This document shows positions 34,007-41,623 of a stretch of 53,548 nt of DNA, piece by piece. Source of the DNA: CAZDUS01 sp964609375 (lineage in GTDB: Bacteria > Verrucomicrobiota > Kiritimatiellia > CAIKKV01 > CAITUY01); assembly GCA_964609375.1 (NCBI GenBank), contig CAZSSA010000006.1, positions 1 to 53,548 of the forward strand, in the 5' to 3' direction. Below the pieces are notes generated by a model that saw nothing but the letters and a program-made list of their open reading frames with translations, was not told the DNA's origin and did no database searches. Position numbers and translations under genes: made by a program. Every line of letters begins with the position of its first letter. Within the stretch, counting starts at the first letter, position 1.

Positions 34007-35056
34007 TTACAAGAATGAACCGGAAGCCGATGGTTTAACTTCATCCAGAAGCCGTTGGACGATCTGGTCGGTGGAGATGCCCGAGGCATCGGCATTGAAG
34101 GTGGGCACAATCCTGTGCCGCAGTACACAAACCGCCATTTCCCGGACATCCTCCGTAGTAGCGTGATATCGCCCATGCAAGATCGCACGGGCCTTGGCGG
34201 CCATCATCATGTTGATGGTGGCACGCGGACCGGCGCCCCATTGCACCAGTTCACGCACGCAGGCCGGCGAGGCGGGCCCCGGGCGTGTGGCCCGGGCGAG
34301 ATCACGGGCATACTCGAACACGTGATCGGCGGCTGGAACGCGGCGCACAATATCCTGCAGCTTGAGAATATCCTCGCCGGACAACACAGGTTCCAGGTTG
34401 GCCTTATAGGTACTTGTGACTTTTTTGGCTATTTCCAACTCCTCGGCGGCGGACGGGTAATCCACCTTGATCATGAACATGAACCGGTCCAACTGGGCCT
34501 CCGGCAGGGGGTAAGTCCCCTCCTGCTCAATGGGGTTCTGCGTGGCAAGCACAAAGAACGGGTCAGGAAGTTTGAAGTCGCCACCGCCCACCGTGACAAT
34601 CCGCTCCTGCATGGCCTCAAGGAGCGCCGCCTGCGTCTTGGGCGGCGTACGATTGATTTCGTCAGCCAATACCATGTTGGCAAACAGGGGACCGTGTACA
34701 AATCGGAAGGCGCGCTTGCCGGTAGTACGGTCCTCCTCGAGGACATCCGTTCCGGTAATGTCGGCCGGCATCAGATCCGGGGTGAACTGAACACGTTTGA
34801 ACGTCAGGTGCATGACCTTTGACAGGGTGCTCACCAGCAGGGTTTTGGCGAGCCCGGGAACGCCTACCAGAAGCGCATGGCTGCGGCAGAAGATGGCCAC
34901 AAGCACCTGCTCCACAACCGCATCCTGGCCCACAATGGCCTGGCGCACTTGATGGGTCATTTTTTCGTAGGCCTGGTTCAGCGCCTTAACCGTCTCAATG
35001 TCGTCTGGCATCACCGACGACTGGACGTTATCTTCTCTCTTTTCAGTAGTTGTCAT
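34007..35056 (-). CDS. MoxR-family AAA+ ATPase
   Basis: A 349-residue AAA+ ATPase of the MoxR group. Walker A is GVPGLAKTLLV, Walker B is LADEINRTPPKTQAALLEAMQE in part, followed by ATQNPIEQEGTYPLPEAQLDRF (sensor and Arg-finger region) and the C-terminal lid with RATINMMMAAKA. It is chaperone-like and probably remodels vWA-domain proteins encoded downstream. The start at 35056 has AAGGAG seven bases upstream; the frame opens earlier, but into the promoter. It is the first gene of a six-gene operon with a sigma-54 promoter at 35085-35100 and an activator encoded divergently. Confidence 0.95.
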   Translation of the reverse strand: MTTTEKREDNVQSSVMPDDIETVKALNQAYEKMTHQVRQAIVGQDAVVEQVLVAIFCRSHALLVGVPGLAKTLLVSTLSKVMHLTFKRVQFTPDLMPADITGTDVLEEDRTTGKRAFRFVHGPLFANMVLADEINRTPPKTQAALLEAMQERIVTVGGGDFKLPDPFFVLATQNPIEQEGTYPLPEAQLDRFMFMIKVDYPSAAEELEIAKKVTSTYKANLEPVLSGEDILKLQDIVRRVPAADHVFEYARDLARATRPGPASPACVRELVQWGAGPRATINMMMAAKARAILHGRYHATTEDVREMAVCVLRHRIVPTFNADASGISTDQIVQRLLDEVKPSASGSFL

Positions 35057-35084
35057 AGGTCTCCTTTTCGGTAGGTTAATGATT

Positions 35085-35100
35085 AGCACAAGTCATGCCA
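35085..35100 (-). promoter_or_regulatory. Sigma-54 (-24/-12) promoter of the moxR operon
   Basis: On the minus strand TGGCATGACTTGTGCT matches the consensus TGGCACG-N4-TTGCW at all but two of the specified positions, with the key GG and GC at the right distance. Transcription would start near 35073, leaving a ~17-base leader with AAGGAG before the ATG at 35056. A sigma-54 activator gene starts 280 bases away, divergently. Confidence 0.8.
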
Positions 35101-35145
35101 TACGTCAGAAATCAGAACCTGTCCCCAACCTCTCTCCGTAAACCT

Positions 35146-35240
35146 GATCGTAATCTTAATCGTAATCGTAATAGTAAATTTAATCGTAATCACTTCTGGT
35201 GCAGTGGATTAAGATTAAGATTAAGATTACGATTATGATT
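35146..35240. repeat. Facing arrays of a TAATCN-like hexamer (candidate enhancer)
   Basis: The left array (35146-35191) runs in AATCGT/AATCTT units with two degenerate units; the right array (35207-35240) is the reverse complement type, GATTAA/GATTAC units. They flank a 15-base spacer. The unit is six bases, so this is not a CRISPR. It lies ~45-155 bases upstream of the sigma-54 promoter, where activator sites are expected. With the sites at 35085-35100 and 35278-35334 it accounts for the 324 bases between moxR and the activator gene. Confidence 0.85.
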
Positions 35241-35277
35241 TCCATGGAATGCTAGTGATGATTTTTCATGAAGCCCC

Positions 35278-35334
35278 CTGTGAACGTCGAATGTGTGTTG
35301 CGCAATATGCAGTTCACAGAGGTGGTGCATATTG
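35278..35334. repeat. Interlocking inverted repeats upstream of the activator gene
   Basis: CTGTGAAC (35278-35285) pairs with GTTCACAG (35312-35319), and CAATATGCA (35303-35311) pairs with TGCATATTG (35326-35334); TTGCGCAA (35298-35305) is itself a palindrome. The two pairs interleave, so as RNA only one could form fully, or a pseudoknot. Either protein sites or a leader structure for the activator gene. Confidence 0.6.
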
Positions 35335-35380
35335 TTGTATGCAGATTGAAATTGACGGGGAATCACGAAGGAGATATCGT

Positions 35381-36769
35381 TTGACCATGAGTAACACAAC
35401 GATCAAGCACCCCTCCAGGGCAGGGTTACAAACGGTTGTGCTGCCCCCCCGACGGGCTCCACAGTCCCTGTTATTAAAAAGGGCGAAACTGCTGATCATC
35501 AACGGCAACGAACAGAGACGTGAAGTCCCGATCGACAAGGATGTGTTTACCATCGGAGCGGGATCACAGAATGACTTGATTGTGACGGACGAGGCGGCCT
35601 CACGCCGGCATTGCGAGATCCATCAGCGCGAAGATGGATTCCTGTTGCGCGATCTCGGTAGCACCAATGGAACCATGGTTCAGGGTATCCGTGTATGCGA
35701 GGTATATCTCACCCAGGGGGTGGAATTTCAACTGGGAAAAACCCGCATGGTATTCTGCCCGCTGCAGGAAACCATGTCCTATCCCCTGAGTGATCATGAT
35801 AGTTTCGGACGGCTGAACGGGGGCAGTGCGGCCATGCGCCGGGTGTTTCATCTGGCAGAGAAATATGCCCGGACCGATGCGGCCATTTTGATTCAGGGTG
35901 AGACGGGGACCGGCAAGGAACTTCTGGCGGAGGCATTGCATGCGCACAGTCCGCGCAGCAAGCAGCCTTTTGTGATCATTGACTGCGCGGCGTTGGCCAC
36001 CGGGGTGATTGAAAGCGAGTTATTTGGTCATGCCAAGGGTTCGTTTACGGGCGCAGGTGCCGAGCGGGTGGGCGCCTTTGAGTCGGCTCATGGGGGAACC
36101 GTGTTCCTTGATGAAATTGGCGAGTTGGATTTATCGCTACAGCCCAAACTGCTGCGGGTGTTGGAAAAGAAGGAAGTACGGCGACTCGGGGCGAATACAA
36201 TGCGACCGGTGGATGTACGGGTGATTGCCGCCACGAACCGGAATCTGGAACGGGAGGTGCGCGAGGGCCGGTTCCGGGAGGATCTGTATTACCGGCTTTC
36301 GATTGTGAGGATCGAACTGCCGCCTCTACGGCAAAGGAAAGACGACATTCCGAGGCTTGTGCGTTGTTTTCTCAAGGATCTGACGGGTTCCGACGATGTC
36401 AAGATCTGGTCGGAATTTGAAAAAAGCATGGACCTCTTCCGTCGGCATGACTGGCCTGGCAATGCACGGGAACTGCGGAACGTCGTGGAAATGGCGGTCC
36501 GCGGGTCGGGGGGCGCCATGGATCTGGGAGCCTGCCTCACACTTGGGCGTATGGGCATGACGGAGCGTGAGTCCGGGATGGCTGACCCGGCTGATCTGCC
36601 GTTTAAGCAGGCCAAAAACCAGTTGGTCGGTGACTTTGAAAAAGACTACATCGTCAAACTTCTGGAGCGGAACGGTGGCAACATATCCCGCGCCGCCCGC
36701 GAAGCCCAGATCGAGCGGGCCTACCTGCAGCGTCTGGTTCGCAAACACGAAGTGAATACAAAGGATTGA
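35381..36769 (+). CDS. FHA-domain sigma-54-dependent transcription activator
   Basis: A 462-residue enhancer-binding protein. Residues ~45-125 are a forkhead-associated domain, which binds phospho-Thr, with FTIGAGSQNDLIV, SRRHCEI and GSTNGTMV. The AAA+ domain (~150-385) has GETGTGKELL (Walker A), GSFTGA in place of the usual GAFTGA sigma-54 contact loop, and GGTVFLDEIGEL (Walker B). The C-terminus is a Fis-type helix-turn-helix (NISRAAREAQIERAYLQRL). TTG at 35381 is preferred because AAGGAG lies seven bases before it; ATG at 35387 would be 13 away. The Ser/Thr kinase gene ends 47 bases after its stop, and the divergent moxR operon has a sigma-54 promoter, so this protein probably switches that operon in response to phosphorylation. 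Confidence 0.92.
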   Translation: MTMSNTTIKHPSRAGLQTVVLPPRRAPQSLLLKRAKLLIINGNEQRREVPIDKDVFTIGAGSQNDLIVTDEAASRRHCEIHQREDGFLLRDLGSTNGTMVQGIRVCEVYLTQGVEFQLGKTRMVFCPLQETMSYPLSDHDSFGRLNGGSAAMRRVFHLAEKYARTDAAILIQGETGTGKELLAEALHAHSPRSKQPFVIIDCAALATGVIESELFGHAKGSFTGAGAERVGAFESAHGGTVFLDEIGELDLSLQPKLLRVLEKKEVRRLGANTMRPVDVRVIAATNRNLEREVREGRFREDLYYRLSIVRIELPPLRQRKDDIPRLVRCFLKDLTGSDDVKIWSEFEKSMDLFRRHDWPGNARELRNVVEMAVRGSGGAMDLGACLTLGRMGMTERESGMADPADLPFKQAKNQLVGDFEKDYIVKLLERNGGNISRAAREAQIERAYLQRLVRKHEVNTKD

Positions 36770-36816
36770 GGCCGCCCTACCCCAACCCATTAGAAACAAA
36801 TTTCCAATTCACCACG

Positions 36817-39051
36817 CTAGCGAGCATCGAAAATGACGGCGTCCCATTGGCGGGCGTATCGCTCCAACGGAATTCGCAGCGCCGTGCGGGCATGCAACCA
36901 GTAAACAGGCTGATAGAGGGTACGCATTGTATCCCGTGTGCTGACCGACACGGGTTTGCGGGTAAGCATGAGGCGGAAGGCGGGGCCAATGCTGAGAACA
37001 TAGAGAACCGTTACCACCAACAGCGTCAACGCTATCAGTCCCGCACTGCGCCTCCGCTGGAGTTTCCGAATCTGATCCAGAAGGTTGATGGCCGGGAAGG
37101 AGTCCCGCTTGAACCGGTCAAGCACGTTACGGGTGGCCCGTTCCGCAGAGGCAAAGTCGCCTTTTCGCAAGGCATCGTCAGCCCGTATCAGAAAACGGGA
37201 GATCTGTTCATTCTGCCGCGCGGCCTTTTCTGCCAGAGCATCCGCTGGCGAAGGTTCCAGGGAGAGACGTTGCACGTCGGCGCAATTTTTTAGACACCCT
37301 TCATAGTCCTGCGCCTGCAGCGCTGCGGTCGCCGACTCAACAAGGCGTTCAATTGACTTGGCAATGGATTCCAATTCCAGTTTCACCTGTTCGATGCTGG
37401 AGGAGAGGGAAACCACAGCCTTTGCATAGGATCCAGGCTCAAGGCCCGACGGAGTCCCCTCGTGTATGAGCACGCCTTTAAGGGCGGGGTATTGGGATTC
37501 CAATTGGCCGAGTGACAGGATGCTGTTTTCAATATCGGCAAGACGGATCCGGGCCTGCCCGGGTTTTTTATCGACAATCAGTTGCCGTGTTTGTTCCAGT
37601 TCCGAGCGAAGCGCAATGATTTTTCGCCCGGCGATACGCCAAGGCAGCTCCACCCGCAGCGCCTTGTACTCGGGACCGTCGTCGAGTAGTCCGTATTCAT
37701 TAATGTGATCACGCACTTCCTCGTAGTTCTGCCGGTCAAGGCTGGAGGTGATGGCTTGTGACAATTCATCCTTGCGCTTCATCGCCCACGTGGCGGTTTC
37801 CCCCAGTTCGAGGATTTCCTGAACCAGTTCCATCCCCTTGACACCCCTGGGTTGAAACCGTTTGACGGCATCAACGGCATCCTGGATACGTGCGAAATCC
37901 TTTTGGCGACGGTATTCGCGTACCCGGCTTAGAAGGGCGCGCGTATCCTCAAAGGTCTTGATATCCGTGGAGCATTGTCCACAGAAACGGACGCCTACCC
38001 TGGTTTCACAGGCACATTCAGGGCAGCTTTCCATGCCGTCCCAATTACAGTGGGTACAATACCGGCTGTCAACACGGTTGGGCATGTTACACCACTTACA
38101 CCTCCACATGCCCGGATCGGTAAGAGGCGAGAGCAAATCGCCGGCGGATTGGGCCAGTACATCGGCAAACTCCTTGGCAGAGGACCAGCGCTGGGCAGGA
38201 TCGTGATCCATGGCCTTGAGAATGATGGGGCGCAGGCAATCGGGAACCCGGCTGTCCCGGAAAAAGCGGGGGTTATCCCCGGTGAGACAAAAATACAGAA
38301 TGCCGCCGAGGCTGTAGACATCCGCGCGTTCGTCGGCGCCGGCGGGATGGGTTTCCTGCTCGGGCGCAGCGTATCCGAGGGAGAGCATCCGCGTGCCGGT
38401 CATCGTCAACTTGGCGGCATCGGATGCGATTTGGCGGGCAATGCCGAAATCCACGATGCGCGGCTCATCGTGTTCATCAAGAAGGATGTTGGAAGGCTTG
38501 AGGTCGCGGTGTATCACACCCCGGCGATGCGCATACTCGATGGCGAAACAAAGCTTCTTGACGAGCACGACGGAAGCCCGCAGAGAAAGAGGGGTCGTGT
38601 TTTGCTCCAGTTTCTGCTCCAGATTCAACGAAAGCGGCGGCCAGTCGGGCCCGGGCGGCTTGCCGGGTCCGGCCACGTATTCCATTACAATCTGGGGTTC
38701 GGGATGCGTGACGTCAAAGTCATAAAGTTTGACAATGTAAATGTGATTCAGGGAGGCGATTAGTTGCGCTTCACGCAGGAACCGATCCCGCATGGCGCTA
38801 TCGGAAAGAAAGAGGCTGCCAAGCCGTTTAATGGCAACGAAGCGGCCGATTTTGATGTCCTTGGCCAGAAAGACCGTGCTCATTCCGCCGCGCCCGATTT
38901 CGCTGAGAATCTGGTATGGCGAGGCAGTGGCGGGAACGCCGGACACAGGAGGCACCCCACTGGAATCGAGACGGGTCGGGGTATCCCGCCCCGCAGCGGC
39001 AGGCTGCAGAATAATTGTATTCAGTTGCGTTGAATTTATTCCTGTTGGCAT
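36817..39051 (-). CDS. Membrane Ser/Thr protein kinase with zinc ribbons
   Basis: A 744-residue Hanks-type kinase. The kinase domain (~45-320) has GRGGMSTVFLAKD, the ATP Lys in VAIKRL, HRDLKPSNILL, VDFGIA, GYAAPEQ and DVYSLGGIL, so it should be active. Then come two zinc ribbons (CKWC with CTHC; CPEC with CGQC), a long helical and coiled-coil stretch, and one membrane helix near the end (AGLIALTLLVVTVLYVLSIG), with ~45 residues beyond. The kinase would face the cytoplasm with a short outside tail. The start is uncertain: ATG 39051 is used, as the frame further up enters fucI; no clear ribosome binding site precedes it. It converges on the FHA activator gene, its likely partner. Confidence 0.88.
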   Translation of the reverse strand: MPTGINSTQLNTIILQPAAAGRDTPTRLDSSGVPPVSGVPATASPYQILSEIGRGGMSTVFLAKDIKIGRFVAIKRLGSLFLSDSAMRDRFLREAQLIASLNHIYIVKLYDFDVTHPEPQIVMEYVAGPGKPPGPDWPPLSLNLEQKLEQNTTPLSLRASVVLVKKLCFAIEYAHRRGVIHRDLKPSNILLDEHDEPRIVDFGIARQIASDAAKLTMTGTRMLSLGYAAPEQETHPAGADERADVYSLGGILYFCLTGDNPRFFRDSRVPDCLRPIILKAMDHDPAQRWSSAKEFADVLAQSAGDLLSPLTDPGMWRCKWCNMPNRVDSRYCTHCNWDGMESCPECACETRVGVRFCGQCSTDIKTFEDTRALLSRVREYRRQKDFARIQDAVDAVKRFQPRGVKGMELVQEILELGETATWAMKRKDELSQAITSSLDRQNYEEVRDHINEYGLLDDGPEYKALRVELPWRIAGRKIIALRSELEQTRQLIVDKKPGQARIRLADIENSILSLGQLESQYPALKGVLIHEGTPSGLEPGSYAKAVVSLSSSIEQVKLELESIAKSIERLVESATAALQAQDYEGCLKNCADVQRLSLEPSPADALAEKAARQNEQISRFLIRADDALRKGDFASAERATRNVLDRFKRDSFPAINLLDQIRKLQRRRSAGLIALTLLVVTVLYVLSIGPAFRLMLTRKPVSVSTRDTMRTLYQPVYWLHARTALRIPLERYARQWDAVIFDAR

Positions 39052-39112
39052 GCTGCAGATCAATAGGCTGTTGCTATAGATAGTAGTGGATGGAAAGGGA
39101 ACCGCAGGGGGC

Positions 39113-40885
39113 TCATCCATACAAAGGACCGAAGTTCCGGCAGGCGCGATAATCCGCCCCCTGCATATCCTGTTCTCCAAACAATCCCCACGTACTGGGC
39201 CGGAACACGCTCTCGTCCGCCACGTTGTGCATCGCCACCGGTATTCGCAACATCGCGGCCAGCGAAATCAGATCGGCACCCACATGCCCGTAACTGATCG
39301 CTCCATGATTCGCGCTCCAGTTGTTCATCACGCCATACACGTCGGCGAACGCTCCTTTCCCTGTCAACCGGGGGGCAAACCAGGTCGTCGGCCAGGTCTG
39401 GTTCGTTCGCTCATTCAGCGCCTTATGCACCGTGGAAGCAATATCCACCGACCACCCTTCCGCAATCTGGAGAATCGGACCCAACCCTTTGACCAGACTG
39501 ACTCGCATCATGGTCATTGGCATTCCGCCACGCGAGAGGTAGCAGGACGAAAAACCGCCGCCACGGAAGTATTCAGTCACGGCAGGCGGCCACGTCGTTG
39601 CCTTCAAACATTTGGCCATCTCCGCCTCGGTGATATCCCAATAGGGTTTCATCGCCGGCTTTCCCCTGATCGACTGTTCACCGGTTCCATCCAACGTGGC
39701 CGCGCCGGAGTTAATCAAGTGGATCAGCCCATTGGCCGCCGCTCCCGTCAGCTTCTGCCCCGTCACCCGCTTGACCGCCTCCGGACTCCAAAATGTCCGG
39801 ACATCGGCAAAAATCTGCGCTGTATTGGTCAACAGATATCCAAACAGCATGCAGATACCGTTCAGACTGTCATTCTCCGTGGCAAACACCATGGGCGCCC
39901 GTATGCCGTTCCAGTCAAACGAGGAAGTTAAAATGGCCTCCATGAAGTCCCCATTCGGATAGTGATCGGTCCATTGGCGTTGTCCCTGGAACCCGCCCGC
40001 TATCGCATGATGCCCCAGCGCCTCCTCACTGAACCCGAGTTCCTCCAAACGCGGATTGCCCACCATCAGATCGCGAGCAATCATGGTCATCTTGACCACC
40101 GTCTGCCAGTCGCGCTCCTTGGCCTTGGCCTCAAGGGGGATGCGGTTGACATCCTTCCCCTCCTTGCAGAACTTTCTGGTCCAGGCATACGCCTTCTCGA
40201 ATTCCTGCGGATCAAAAATCTTCTCTTCAATACGACGCGCAATTTCAGTCATGTCGACGCTCTCGACACGCATACCCAGGTAGCTTTCAAAAAACGGCTG
40301 ATCGACGATCGACCCGGCAATTCCCATCGAGACGCCGCCTAACGACAGATACGACTTGCCTCGCATCGTGGAAACGGCAAGCCCCGCCTTTGCAAAACGA
40401 AGCAACTTCTCCTGCACATCCGCCGGAATCGTCGTATCTCCCTTGTCCTGCACATCACGGCCATAGATGCCGAATGCCGGAAGACCCTTTTGGTTGTGTC
40501 CCGCCAGGCACGCCGCCAAGTAGACCGCCCCGGGCCGTTCAGTCCCGTTGAACCCCCACACCGCCTTGGGCATGACAGGATCCATATCCATGGTCTCACT
40601 GCCATAGCACCAGCATGGCGTCACGGTCAGCGAGACCCCCACTCCTTCCCGGCGAAACTTGTCGGCACACGCGGCTGCTTCCGTTACCCCGCCAATGCAG
40701 GTGTCGGCAATGACACACTCCACCGGTTTACCATTGGAATACCGGAGGTTGCCGCTCAGGAATTTTGAAGCCGTCAAGGCCATGGCCATCACCTGTTTCT
40801 CCAGCGATTCACGCACCCCCCGGCGCCGCCCATCAATCGTGGGTCGAATCCCTATCTTCGGAAAACCGCCAATCCATGTTGTCAT
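39113..40885 (-). CDS. fucI: L-fucose isomerase family protein
   Basis: A 590-residue ketol-isomerase, the same length as E. coli FucI (591). It shows VTPCWCYGSETMDMDP, GGVSMGIAGSIVDQ, the metal-binding Glu in FATENDSLNG and the late region with RGGGFSSCYL and NWSANHGAISYGH. It should convert L-fucose to L-fuculose and D-arabinose to D-ribulose with Mn. The second ATG (40885) is the start because AAGGAG is nine bases before it and directly touches the first ATG. It follows araA-araB-araD, without fucose kinase or aldolase, so D-arabinose or a related pentose is as likely a substrate as L-fucose (inference). Confidence 0.93.
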   Translation of the reverse strand: MTTWIGGFPKIGIRPTIDGRRRGVRESLEKQVMAMALTASKFLSGNLRYSNGKPVECVIADTCIGGVTEAAACADKFRREGVGVSLTVTPCWCYGSETMDMDPVMPKAVWGFNGTERPGAVYLAACLAGHNQKGLPAFGIYGRDVQDKGDTTIPADVQEKLLRFAKAGLAVSTMRGKSYLSLGGVSMGIAGSIVDQPFFESYLGMRVESVDMTEIARRIEEKIFDPQEFEKAYAWTRKFCKEGKDVNRIPLEAKAKERDWQTVVKMTMIARDLMVGNPRLEELGFSEEALGHHAIAGGFQGQRQWTDHYPNGDFMEAILTSSFDWNGIRAPMVFATENDSLNGICMLFGYLLTNTAQIFADVRTFWSPEAVKRVTGQKLTGAAANGLIHLINSGAATLDGTGEQSIRGKPAMKPYWDITEAEMAKCLKATTWPPAVTEYFRGGGFSSCYLSRGGMPMTMMRVSLVKGLGPILQIAEGWSVDIASTVHKALNERTNQTWPTTWFAPRLTGKGAFADVYGVMNNWSANHGAISYGHVGADLISLAAMLRIPVAMHNVADESVFRPSTWGLFGEQDMQGADYRACRNFGPLYG

Positions 40886-40918
40886 TTGAGCCATCTCCTT
40901 TGCCAGTCGTTTTGTTTG

Positions 40919-41611
40919 TTATTGCTGTCCGTAATACGCGCCACTGCCATGCTTTCGCAAGAAATGCTTATCCAGCAGAATGGTTGGAATGCCCTTCGCC
41001 CGGGAATTGATCTTCAGGGTTTCCGACGCCATCCGGGCAAGGAACTCTAGCACCACGGCACTATCCACGGCCGTCCCCGGAGTCTTCCCCCATGTGAACG
41101 GTCCATGCCCCGCCACCAGCACCCCCGGAAATGCCAGCGGATCAACCTTGGCAAACCGTTCCACAATCACCTTGCCCGTATTCGCCTCATAGTCGCCCTT
41201 GATCTCCGCTGCACGAAGAGGCCGGGTACAGGGCACCGCCCCATGGAAATAGTCAGCATGGGTCGTCCCCAGCGCCGGAAGTTCCCGCCGGGCCTGGGCC
41301 CACGCCGTGGCAAATAAACTGTGCGTGTGAACCACACCGCCAATCGCCGGGAAAGCACGATAGAGGTTCAGATGCGTCGGCGTGTCAGAACTGGGCTTCA
41401 ACGCTCCATCAACCACTTCCCCGGTCTTCAGCGAAACCACCACCATCTGCCGGAAATTCATCTGTTCATAGGACACACCCGACGGCTTGATCACCATCAG
41501 TCCTCGCCGACGGTCAATCGCGCTGACATTGCCCCACGTCTGGACAACCAGACCTTCGGCGACAAGTCGCCGGTTTGCATCGCATACTTCTTTTTTCAGC
41601 GCTTCAAGCAT
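40919..41611 (-). CDS. araD: L-ribulose-5-phosphate 4-epimerase
   Basis: A 230-residue zinc enzyme converting L-ribulose 5-phosphate to D-xylulose 5-phosphate. TWGNVSAIDR, KPSGVSYEQM, KPSSDTPTH, the zinc motif VHTHS, TTHADYFHG, AGHGPFTWG and the end LRKHGSGAYYGQ match AraD closely; the end motif separates it from fuculose-phosphate aldolases. It lies 12 bases after araB, with fucI 33 bases downstream. Confidence 0.96.
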   Translation of the reverse strand: MLEALKKEVCDANRRLVAEGLVVQTWGNVSAIDRRRGLMVIKPSGVSYEQMNFRQMVVVSLKTGEVVDGALKPSSDTPTHLNLYRAFPAIGGVVHTHSLFATAWAQARRELPALGTTHADYFHGAVPCTRPLRAAEIKGDYEANTGKVIVERFAKVDPLAFPGVLVAGHGPFTWGKTPGTAVDSAVVLEFLARMASETLKINSRAKGIPTILLDKHFLRKHGSGAYYGQQ

Positions 41612-41623
41612 CTTTACCCTCCC

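Noticed and set aside
35146..35240. Possible CRISPR array
   Set aside because: The unit is only six bases, there are no spacers between repeats and no cas genes; facing arrays fit a protein site or simple repeat.
35249..35380. N-terminal extension of the FHA activator to 35249
   Set aside because: The added residues show no similarity to FHA activators and cover the inverted repeats; AAGGAG at 35368-35373 points to a start at 35381 or 35387.
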